DNA from: Methanothermus fervidus DSM 2088
GTDB lineage: Archaea > Methanobacteriota > Methanobacteria > DSM-2088 > Methanothermaceae
Assembly: GCA_000166095.1 (NCBI GenBank)
Contig: CP002278.1
Span: forward strand, 962,001-1,026,000
DNA: 64,000 nucleotides
Direction: 5' to 3'
The position numbers and the translations under genes were made by a program. This document shows, piece by piece, positions 54,249 to 62,448 of this stretch. Each line of letters opens with the position of its first letter. Position 1 is the first letter of the stretch. The notes beneath the pieces were generated by a model, which did no database searches, had not been told where the DNA came from, and worked only from the letters and a program-made list of their open reading frames with translations.

Positions 54249-57167
54249 TTACCAGATGTCTACTGTACCATTCTTGTTTGTGAATCTTGTTGTGTCTTTA
54301 ATTGTTGTTCTTGGTGGTATGTCTTTGGATATTATTTTGACTTGTGATGCACAACCTTCAATGTTGTATTTTGCATATAAATCAACTGACATGTAGTTTC
54401 TTCCTGTGTTTGTGAATACTGCTGTTGTTGATACTGCGTAGGTGTCTGGATATTTACCTAGATCTATTGTTGTTTCTTGTCCAGCATTCAATGTTATTGT
54501 TAATTCCTTGTAGTATACTTTAGTTCCATTAACTGGATTTGTGTAAACTGATATGTAGTATTTGAATGTTATTGTTGATGTTCCTGTATTTCTTAATATT
54601 ATTGAGAATGTCTTATTCTGGACTACAGGAGTTGGCGTTGGTACAACTGGTGTTGTTACATTCACTGTAACTGGTGTTAAGTTTCCTATTGTAACGTTGT
54701 AGGTTCCAGCTTGTGTTAAGGTGTAAGATAGGCTTACAGTTGTTGAGTTTCCTGGACCTACTGTTACTGTTGTTTGATTTACAGCATTGTTATTCACATA
54801 TAATGTTGCTGTGTAGTTTCCAGCTGTTCCTCCAGTGTTTGTAACTTTTGCTGTTGCAGTTATTGTTAGTGGTGCAACTCCAGATGTTGGAGTGACTGTT
54901 AAGTTGCTTAGTGTGAAGTTTGCTGGTGTTGTTACAGTTACTGTAACTGGTGGTAAGACATCTGTTACATTTGTTCCTATTGTAACGTTGTAGGTTCCTG
55001 CTTGTGTTAAGGTGTAAGTGAATGTTATTGGAACTGTTGTATTATTTCCAACTGTTAATGCCCGGCTTGCAACTGCAGCACCATTCACATATAATGTTGC
55101 TGTCACATTAACAGGTGTTGAGTATTTGTTTGTGAAGTTTGCTGTTGCTGTAATGTTTAATGGTGCAACTCCAGATGTTGGTGTAACTACTAAGTTGCTT
55201 AGGACATAGTTTGGATCGTAGACTTTAACTGTTACATTTGATGTTGGTAATATTGTTGTAACATTTGTACCCATCATTATTGTATGAGTTCCTACACCTA
55301 AGTTTGGATAGTTGAATGTTATTGGAAGTGTTGAATTTGCAGGAACTGTAATTGTTTGATTTGCAACTGCTGAACCATCAATGTAGAGTATAGCTGTCAC
55401 ATTAACAGGTGTTGAGTATTTGTTTGTGAAGTTTGCTGTTGCTGTAATGTTTAATGGTGCAACTCCAGATGTTGGTGTAACTACTAAGTTGCTTAGGACA
55501 TAGTTTGGATCGTAGACTGTTATATTCATTGTTTTATTCTGTATCATGTTTAGATTGTTATCTAACAATGTAACATTTAATGTGTAAGTACCTGGTGATT
55601 GTATGTATGGGTAGAAGTAATATGTAATTGTTTGTGGTGTTGGTGCATTTATATTCACTGTTGTATTTGCATTATATACTACATTAGTTGCATTAATAGT
55701 AACATTTAGATATCCTGTGAAGTTAGCACTTGTCACAGGAACTGCCACTGTAATTTGTCCAGGATATATTGTTGTTGGTGATACAGTGATGTCACCAAGT
55801 GCAACCATACCTACAGTTACTGGTACAATATTAGTTGTGCAGTTCCAAGGTTGACCAGCTATTGTTGCATTAACATATACATATATGTTGTAAGTTCCTG
55901 TTTGGTTTAATGTGTAAGTGAATGTTATTGGAAGTGTTGAATTTGCAGGAACTGTAATTGTTTGATTTGCAACAGGAGTACCGTTTACATTTAAGAATGC
56001 TGTGTAATTCCAGGCTAGACCACCAGTGTTTGTGATGTTACATGTTGCAGTTATTGTTAGTGGTGCAATTCCAGATGTTGGAGTGACTGTTAAGTTGCTT
56101 AAGGTAGCATATGGTGGATTTAAAACTGTGACTGTAACGGTGTTACCCTTCACAACTGTTGTACCATTTGTTGCCCAGACACTTACTGTATGATTACCTA
56201 CTTCTGAGAATTGATATGTTTGATTGTATGTCCATATTACTCCAGCAGTACTACAACCTTGTTGGAAAGCAGTTCCCCATAATGCATTACCGTCATACAC
56301 TAAAGTAGCATTTTTAGTGTCAGTTAGATCATTTGTTATAGTTGCACTGATGGTACATGTTGTATTCTTAAATACTGTAATAGTTGTGTTTGAACTTGTT
56401 GGCTGTCCTGTTTGAAGATTTGGAGCGGTAACTGTTACATTATAAACTTTTGTAGGTGGTGCACTTACAGTTACTGTCACATTATTGGTTGTGTAGGTGT
56501 AAGTTATACCAACTATTGTTGTAGTGACAGTTATATTTATGTTGTTAGTTCCTATTTGGCTTAATTGGTTTAATGTGTAAGTGAATGTTATTGGAAGTGT
56601 TGAATTTGCAGGAACTGTAATTGTTTGATTTGCAACAGGAGTACCGTTTACATTTAAGAATGCTGTGTAATTCCAGGCTAGACCACCAGTGTTTGTGATG
56701 TTACATGTTGCAGTTATTGTTAGTGGTGCAATTCCAGATGTTGGAGTGACTGTTAAGTTGCTTAAGGTAGCATATGGTGGATCTACAACTGTAACATTAA
56801 CGATGTTACCATATACGGTGTTTGTACTATTTGTTGCCATCACAGTTACTGTATGATTACCTGTTTGTGTGAATGTATAGTTATTGTATGTGTATGTGTA
56901 TGGGTATGTAGTAATGTTAGTTACAGTAGTAGTATTAACTGGACTATTATCCACTACTAAAGTAGCATTTGATACTTCATTTACTGTAGTATTTGTTATA
57001 GTTGCACTAATATTACATGGTGTATTCTTAAATACTGTAATACTTGTGTTTGAACTTGTTGGCTGTCCTGTTTGAAGATTTGGAGCGGCAACTGTTACAT
57101 TACTAACATTTACAGCAGAAGCTACGCCTGCTAGCGCAAATACTGCCAGCACCATTGCCAGCAGCAT
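54249..57167 (-). CDS. Giant secreted surface protein with Ig-like (CARDB-type) repeats
   Basis: 972 residues. Hydrophobic leader LLAMVLAVFALAGVASA, then tandem beta-sandwich modules of about 100 residues with the recurring cores NLTVTPTSG(I/V)APLTITAT and NGTPVANQTITVPANSTLPI, very rich in Asn-X-Ser/Thr sequons, Thr and Val, and poor in charge. The last 113 residues are the domain shared with 37404-38615, ending TVDIW; there is no C-terminal membrane helix. In-frame ATT at 57180-57182 after GGAGGTGA would add RRNL to the leader and supply the missing basic n-region, so the true start may be there. Likely S-layer or adhesin-like and heavily N-glycosylated. Confidence 0.82.
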   Translation of the reverse strand: MLLAMVLAVFALAGVASAVNVSNVTVAAPNLQTGQPTSSNTSITVFKNTPCNISATITNTTVNEVSNATLVVDNSPVNTTTVTNITTYPYTYTYNNYTFTQTGNHTVTVMATNSTNTVYGNIVNVTVVDPPYATLSNLTVTPTSGIAPLTITATCNITNTGGLAWNYTAFLNVNGTPVANQTITVPANSTLPITFTYTLNQLSQIGTNNINITVTTTIVGITYTYTTNNVTVTVSAPPTKVYNVTVTAPNLQTGQPTSSNTTITVFKNTTCTISATITNDLTDTKNATLVYDGNALWGTAFQQGCSTAGVIWTYNQTYQFSEVGNHTVSVWATNGTTVVKGNTVTVTVLNPPYATLSNLTVTPTSGIAPLTITATCNITNTGGLAWNYTAFLNVNGTPVANQTITVPANSTLPITFTYTLNQTGTYNIYVYVNATIAGQPWNCTTNIVPVTVGMVALGDITVSPTTIYPGQITVAVPVTSANFTGYLNVTINATNVVYNANTTVNINAPTPQTITYYFYPYIQSPGTYTLNVTLLDNNLNMIQNKTMNITVYDPNYVLSNLVVTPTSGVAPLNITATANFTNKYSTPVNVTAILYIDGSAVANQTITVPANSTLPITFNYPNLGVGTHTIMMGTNVTTILPTSNVTVKVYDPNYVLSNLVVTPTSGVAPLNITATANFTNKYSTPVNVTATLYVNGAAVASRALTVGNNTTVPITFTYTLTQAGTYNVTIGTNVTDVLPPVTVTVTTPANFTLSNLTVTPTSGVAPLTITATAKVTNTGGTAGNYTATLYVNNNAVNQTTVTVGPGNSTTVSLSYTLTQAGTYNVTIGNLTPVTVNVTTPVVPTPTPVVQNKTFSIILRNTGTSTITFKYYISVYTNPVNGTKVYYKELTITLNAGQETTIDLGKYPDTYAVSTTAVFTNTGRNYMSVDLYAKYNIEGCASQVKIISKDIPPRTTIKDTTRFTNKNGTVDIW
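55099..55518. repeat. Direct repeat pair inside surface-protein gene (126 bp, 294-bp period)
   Basis: 55099-55224 and 55393-55518 read the same by eye. The period of 294 bases is 98 codons, one Ig-like module, so this is a recent in-frame module duplication. Confidence 0.8.
55904..56782. repeat. Direct repeat pair inside surface-protein gene (216 bp, 663-bp period)
   Basis: 55904-56119 and 56567-56782 read the same by eye. A diverged flanking copy (56341-56447 against 57001-57107, about 660 bases apart) shows that a two-module unit of about 220 codons was duplicated. Such identity allows recombination and length variation. Confidence 0.82.
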
Positions 57168-57327
57168 TAAATTTCTCCTAATATTTTCACCTCCAAATTC
57201 CCTTTTTATTCACAAGATAGCCTTATGAAAACTTCATATATTTAAAATTTTCGGTATTTTCACATTCTATACACTTTATATTTTAAAAAAATTGTTCAAA
57301 TTTTGTGAACACTACACATAATAAAAA

Positions 57328-58458
57328 CTAAATACATTGTTCATACACTTTCATAGTTTCCTTAACAACATTATCCCATGTAAATTTTGATAAAGCAAAT
57401 TTACGAACTTTAGATCTTGAATTATAACTAAGCAATTCTTTTAATGCCTTAACCAATTCATTGACATCATAATTAATTATCCTACCAACTTCATCATTTA
57501 TCCATTCTGAAATTCCACAATATTTTGTAACAATAACTGGAGTTCCGCATACCATAGCCTCAAGTACAACATTCCCAAAAGATTCATAATAATCCTTTGA
57601 TGGTAAAACAAAAACGTCCGCATCAGTATAAGCCTCAATTTTTTCCTTTCCATAAATAGGACCTGTTAAAACAACCTTCTTATCTATTTTTTTAATTAAT
57701 TTTTTTAGTTTTCCAAGATAATGATCATCAGGGCCTGCAATAACTAATGTTACATCTTCATTGTTAAGCTTGGAATAAGCCTTAATAAGTAAATCCAACC
57801 CTTTTCTTTCATGAATTCTTCCTAAATACAAAATCATTTTGCCTTCAATACCAAATTTTTTCTTAAATCTACCTTTTTTAGGTAATTCCCATGGATTAAT
57901 ACCATTAGGAATATGAACTACACGACTCATATTTACTTTTGGAAATACTTTCTTATATTGCCTAGATTCAATTTTAGATGATGCAATAATCCTACAAGCA
58001 TTATAGAATATCTTTGATCCAATAAAATCAAATATCTTTTTCCTAATTGTTTTTGAGAATCTTGGTGCTGAACCTCTTGGCTGCAATACATAAGGAACAT
58101 TATATTTTCTTGCATAATAATAAGCAACTAAAGCTAAGAAATTACGGAACTCATGTATATGAACAATATCATAATCCTTAATCTCTTTTCTAGCAACTAT
58201 TGGCATATAATAAGGTAGCGGGATGTTATGTGAAGATAAGAACATAGACAAATTTCTAAAATAATAAACATTGATGCCATCAACATTGATAGCTCTATTC
58301 TTAACAACATTAATTCTCCTCTTAAATCCGTCTGTTGTATAAACAGTTACATCATGACCTAATTTAGCTTGCCTATAACTTATTTCATATACAGATCTTG
58401 GAGGTCCTCCAGCTTCCCAAGATGGTTTAAAATATGGAACAACGTGAAGAATCTTCAT
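57328..58458 (-). CDS. Glycosyltransferase family 4
   Basis: 376 residues from ATG 58458 (MKILHVVPYFKPSWEAGGPP), one base after the upstream stop; the frame open to 58494 reads into that gene. GT4 landmarks: GGPPRSVYEI, ILYLGRIHERKGLDLLIKAY near 220 and SKDYYESFGNVVLEAMVCGTPVIV with EX7E. Upstream promoter region is shared with the surface protein's side. Specificity unknown. Confidence 0.9.
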   Translation of the reverse strand: MKILHVVPYFKPSWEAGGPPRSVYEISYRQAKLGHDVTVYTTDGFKRRINVVKNRAINVDGINVYYFRNLSMFLSSHNIPLPYYMPIVARKEIKDYDIVHIHEFRNFLALVAYYYARKYNVPYVLQPRGSAPRFSKTIRKKIFDFIGSKIFYNACRIIASSKIESRQYKKVFPKVNMSRVVHIPNGINPWELPKKGRFKKKFGIEGKMILYLGRIHERKGLDLLIKAYSKLNNEDVTLVIAGPDDHYLGKLKKLIKKIDKKVVLTGPIYGKEKIEAYTDADVFVLPSKDYYESFGNVVLEAMVCGTPVIVTKYCGISEWINDEVGRIINYDVNELVKALKELLSYNSRSKVRKFALSKFTWDNVVKETMKVYEQCI

Positions 58459-58459
58459 T

Positions 58460-59620
58460 TTATCTTTCCAATAAATTTTTAAGTATTTTTTCAAATTTGT
58501 CAGTTATTTTTTCCCAATCTCTTTTCTCTACATACCTTCTAGCCTTAATTCCTTCTTTCTCAATATCTATCTTCCTTGCCAAATCAATTGTCTCCTCAGG
58601 TTTATCCACATAAAATACGCCATTCCCTTTGTTAAATTCCATGACTATTCCAGGTAACCTGGTTGCTATCACAGGCTTTGCCATTGCCATATATTCATAT
58701 ATTTTTATTGGGACTATATCTTGCATTATTTTATGTTTATGAGCTGGTAAAACACAAATATCAGCAGCAGCTAAAAATTTTGGTATCTCATCATATTTTT
58801 TCCTACCAGTGAGAATAATTTTGTTGCATTTATTAGCTATTTTCAAAAGATCATCATAGATATCTCCATCACCAACAATCATTAACTTCATATTTACATC
58901 TTTTTTACACAATTCTTCGGCTAACTCTTTTAAACCAGAAAATTCATAAAGATATCCCATAAAAAATAAAAGTAATTCATTATCTTTAATTCCATATTTC
59001 TTTCTTATCTCTCTACCATCTAAACTTAAATCAAATTTACTTAAGTCTATTCCTGCCCCCAATACTTTAGTTTTTTTAGGATTAGACCCTAAATCAATAG
59101 CAAATTGGGCTAAACGCTTGTTTATTGCTAAAACCAAATCTGACTCCTTAATAATTTTTTTCATCAATATTTTTCCAAAAAATTGTAAATAATTTTCAGG
59201 AATAAGCCTATATAAAACATCTATTAAGTAATAAACAAAAGGTATGTCATGTTTTTTAGCTTCATGAACTCCTAAAAAAGAATTTAAAATTCCAAAACCC
59301 AATATAACATCAGGATCAAATTCTTTAATTTGCCTTTTTATTTCCTTTTTGTGGAAATAAAGGATAGATATATAATCAAGAATTGGAATCTTTACAATGC
59401 TTGGCCTAATCACTGTAACATTAGCCTCAGGAATTACTTTATGTACATTCCTAAATATTTTCCTTTTTTCAAAAATTTTATATCCTTTCTTTCTATAATC
59501 TATTTCGTAATCAATTACTCTTATCTCATGACCTCTCACTGACAACCTATCAATTAGATGATGCTGTTGATGTGGGTTCCTAGTTATCCAATCTGACTCC
59601 TGTAATAGAAGTATTCTCAT
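58460..59620 (-). CDS. Glycosyltransferase family 4
   Basis: 386 residues. Begins MRILLLQESDWITRNPHQQHH; donor half FFMGYLYEFSGLKELAEEL, then VPIKIYEYMAMAKPVIATRLPG, a degenerate EX7E. Start ATG 59620 after GAGGTGAAAA. Eight bases separate it from the epimerase gene upstream. Confidence 0.88.
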   Translation of the reverse strand: MRILLLQESDWITRNPHQQHHLIDRLSVRGHEIRVIDYEIDYRKKGYKIFEKRKIFRNVHKVIPEANVTVIRPSIVKIPILDYISILYFHKKEIKRQIKEFDPDVILGFGILNSFLGVHEAKKHDIPFVYYLIDVLYRLIPENYLQFFGKILMKKIIKESDLVLAINKRLAQFAIDLGSNPKKTKVLGAGIDLSKFDLSLDGREIRKKYGIKDNELLLFFMGYLYEFSGLKELAEELCKKDVNMKLMIVGDGDIYDDLLKIANKCNKIILTGRKKYDEIPKFLAAADICVLPAHKHKIMQDIVPIKIYEYMAMAKPVIATRLPGIVMEFNKGNGVFYVDKPEETIDLARKIDIEKEGIKARRYVEKRDWEKITDKFEKILKNLLER

Positions 59621-59628
59621 TTTTCACC

Positions 59629-60621
59629 TCAAAACTCTGCAGATCTCTTTATTTTATCCCAATTCTCAACAAACCATTTATATGTAATCTCAAGTCCTTC
59701 TCTAAATGAAACTTTTGGTTCATAATCTAGCAATTTCTTAGCTTTTTCAATTGATGACAATAATCTCGTTTTGACATCCCATTCTCTCCTTCCAACATAT
59801 ACAACGCCTGCTTCATTCCCTGTTAATTCATTGACAATTTTTGCTAATTCAATAACCTTATGTTCCTTCCCTGAACCCAGATTTATAGCTTCTCCAATTG
59901 CTTTTTTACGAACACCCATTTTTAATAATCCTCTGACTATATCACCAACAAAGGTCCAATCTCTTGTTTCATTTCCAGTGCCTGTTATTGGAAGTGGTTT
60001 TCCTTGCATTGCCCAATAGAAGAAATTAGGTATTACATTACGATATTTTCCTGGAACTTCTCCAGGGCCATAAGCATTGAAAAACCTTGCATTCACAATT
60101 GGCAAATCATATAGATTGTAGAAGTAATTACAATAAAGTTCACCAAGTAATTTAGTTACCTGGTATGGTGTATGTAGTGAAATAGAGACGTCATCTTCTT
60201 TAAATGGAATTTTAGAATCAAGGCCATAAACTCCACATCCAGATGATGCATAAACAAATCTTTCAACTCCAACAAGTTGTGCATACTCTAAAACTTTCAG
60301 TGTTCCCAATCCATTAACTAATAAATCGGTTTCAGGATGATCAACACTATTTTGGTTTGCAAAATGTGCTGCAAGATGGAAAACATAATCTGGTCTTTCT
60401 TTATACACTCTTTTTAATATCTCATCATCAAGTATATCTCCTTCAACAAATACTATGTTTTCATGTTTTGGGATATTCCATTTGTAGGAGGAAGATAAGT
60501 TGTCAAGTATTATTACATTTGCACCTAGCTCAGCTAATTTTCTAGATAAATTACTTCCTATACATCCTGCTCCACCGGTAACTAACACGGTCTTACCATC
60601 ATATTTCTTAAGTTCTGACAT
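59629..60621 (-). CDS. NAD-dependent sugar-nucleotide epimerase/dehydratase (extended SDR)
   Basis: 330 residues from ATG 60621, preceded by GGAGAGGA. NAD motif VTGGAGCIGSNLSRKL (about 14-29), DNLSSS, catalytic YASSGCGVYG and YQVTK (YxxxK). Likely makes a UDP- or dTDP-sugar for the adjoining glycosyltransferases, for example as a UDP-glucose 4-epimerase-like enzyme. It overlaps the upstream GT2 gene by one base (TAATG). Confidence 0.88.
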   Translation of the reverse strand: MSELKKYDGKTVLVTGGAGCIGSNLSRKLAELGANVIILDNLSSSYKWNIPKHENIVFVEGDILDDEILKRVYKERPDYVFHLAAHFANQNSVDHPETDLLVNGLGTLKVLEYAQLVGVERFVYASSGCGVYGLDSKIPFKEDDVSISLHTPYQVTKLLGELYCNYFYNLYDLPIVNARFFNAYGPGEVPGKYRNVIPNFFYWAMQGKPLPITGTGNETRDWTFVGDIVRGLLKMGVRKKAIGEAINLGSGKEHKVIELAKIVNELTGNEAGVVYVGRREWDVKTRLLSSIEKAKKLLDYEPKVSFREGLEITYKWFVENWDKIKRSAEF

Positions 60622-61508
60622 TATGATCCTCTCCATCGTTCCTTCATCATTCTATTTATTGAATCAAGTATTATACCTGTAAAGATAAAAAATGTTCCAA
60701 ATAGTGCCATTATACCTGCCACAATTGTAGGACCTATATTTACACTCCTGCCAATTAAATAATCTCTAAGAAATATCAATCCAAGTATCATGCCAATAAC
60801 CATAACTACTAAACCAGGCAATGTGAAATAGTAAAGTGGACGTTCAAATTCCATGTCATGTAATATTTTAGCTAAAACTTTTAAACCATGACTTATTGGA
60901 TTCTCAGAAGGTTTGCCAACATCGTATCTTGATCCAATTTCAACTTCAACAATTTTTAATCCAGCTTTTGCAGCATCGACTAACATTTCACTTTCAATTC
61001 CGAATCCATCATCCTTAAATCTAAAATATGGCATGCATTTTTTTGAAAATGCCCTAAACCCACTTTGTGTGTCTGAAATTTTAATACCTGCAGTTATATT
61101 TGTTGTTACATCCAAAACTTTTTGGCCTATTCGCCTATATTTGGGAGTTCCTGGATCTCCTCTAAGATATCTACTTCCATTAACAAAATCTGCCTTACCT
61201 TCAATTATAGGAGTTATAAGTTTGGGAATTTCATCTGGATTATGTTGAAAATCCCCATCTAAAGTAACTATTATGTCAGCATTTTTGTTTTTAGCATATT
61301 CAAAACCTGTTTTTAAGGAGGCACCTTTGCCTTTATTTTTATGATGTCTAATAACTTTAGCTCCTGCTAATTCAGCTATATCGCCAGTTCTATCAGTACT
61401 ACCATCATCTACAACAATAACGTCATCTACATATTTTTTTGTTAATAAAACAACACTGCCAATAGATAATTCCTCATTAAATGCAGGAATCACAGCAACA
61501 ACTTTCAT
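60621..61508 (-). CDS. Polyprenyl-phosphate sugar transferase GT2 with C-terminal membrane helices
   Basis: 295 residues from ATG 61508 (MKVVAVIPAFNEELSIGSVV). DPM-like motifs VVDDGSTDRTGDIAE, VTLDGDFQHNPDEIP (DxD) and SDTQSGFRAFSKK, then two helices (about 228-250 and 262-285). It would transfer a sugar to dolichyl or polyprenyl phosphate as donor for membrane glycosyltransferases such as the GT39-like gene at the window edge. Overlaps the SDR gene upstream by 4 bases. Confidence 0.89.
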   Translation of the reverse strand: MKVVAVIPAFNEELSIGSVVLLTKKYVDDVIVVDDGSTDRTGDIAELAGAKVIRHHKNKGKGASLKTGFEYAKNKNADIIVTLDGDFQHNPDEIPKLITPIIEGKADFVNGSRYLRGDPGTPKYRRIGQKVLDVTTNITAGIKISDTQSGFRAFSKKCMPYFRFKDDGFGIESEMLVDAAKAGLKIVEVEIGSRYDVGKPSENPISHGLKVLAKILHDMEFERPLYYFTLPGLVVMVIGMILGLIFLRDYLIGRSVNIGPTIVAGIMALFGTFFIFTGIILDSINRMMKERWRGS

Positions 61509-62446
61509 GATTCTATACCATAATATTCTTTCATCCATTCCACAGTTCTCTTAATACCTTCCTGTGGTGGAACTTTAGGATCATGACCTAAATCTCTTTC
61601 TGCCTTTGAACAATCAACAATTTTGACTCGTGTTGTATGCGGCTCAACTTCTTTGTATCTAACTATGGAATCATCTCTACCTACAGCCTCTAAAACCATA
61701 TCAGAATATTCTTTAATGTCATATAGCCATTCCCTTCTTCCACCAACATTATATACCTCGCCAGGTTTAAAATTATCAACTATGTTAGCAAATGTTCTAA
61801 CAGAATCTTCAACATAATCTATTATCCTTTTGTGTCCTTTATAGACAGTGTATGGTTTGTTATGTAATGCATGGTAAATAAATTTAGGTATAAATCCTCT
61901 ATATGGATGGTATTTTTCACCAGGCCCATAACAATTTACTGGCCTAACTCTAACAATTTCAGATCCATGCATTCTTTCTGCATTCATACACATTAGTTCT
62001 CCTGCCCACTTGCTTATTGCATAATCATTCATTTGATATGTATCTTTTATGGGGTTATTAACCATAACATCTTCATGCATTACTCCATCGTAATCTCCAT
62101 AAACTTCTGCTGATGAAAAGAATATCAATCTAAAACCATGTTTTACTTGTAGGTTGAGAATATGTTTAGTTCCTATCACATTAGTCTCCCATAAATTCTC
62201 ATAGTAATGTTCACCATTCCATCTTCCATATTCAGCAGCTAAGTGATATACATAATCAAATTTCCAACGTTCGAAAACTCTTTCTAGCTGTCTATAATTC
62301 CTAACATCAGCTCTTATGTAATTCTCCCTATCACTATGCATCAAATCTAGAGAAATTACCTCATGTCCTCTGCTTTCTAACTCCCTAACTAGGTGTTTTC
62401 CAATAAATCCTTCTCCACCAGTCACTAAAATTCTAAATGTTTCCAT
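61505..62446 (-). CDS. NAD-dependent epimerase/dehydratase (extended SDR)
   Basis: 313 residues. VTGGEGFIGKHLVRELE at 8-24, SSAEVYGDYDG near 118 and YAISKW (YxxxK) near 150. Residues DVRNYRQLERVFERW and the C-terminal substrate region resemble UDP-glucose epimerase and GDP-mannose dehydratase relatives. Start ATG 62446 after GATGTAAAA, two bases after the membrane glycosyltransferase. Confidence 0.87.
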   Translation of the reverse strand: METFRILVTGGEGFIGKHLVRELESRGHEVISLDLMHSDRENYIRADVRNYRQLERVFERWKFDYVYHLAAEYGRWNGEHYYENLWETNVIGTKHILNLQVKHGFRLIFFSSAEVYGDYDGVMHEDVMVNNPIKDTYQMNDYAISKWAGELMCMNAERMHGSEIVRVRPVNCYGPGEKYHPYRGFIPKFIYHALHNKPYTVYKGHKRIIDYVEDSVRTFANIVDNFKPGEVYNVGGRREWLYDIKEYSDMVLEAVGRDDSIVRYKEVEPHTTRVKIVDCSKAERDLGHDPKVPPQEGIKRTVEWMKEYYGIES

Positions 62447-62448
62447 TT

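Noticed and set aside
54249-57167. Repeats in the surface-protein gene as a CRISPR array
   Set aside because: Repeat units are long, in frame, and encode Ig-like modules; there is no short repeat/spacer periodicity and no cas gene in the window.
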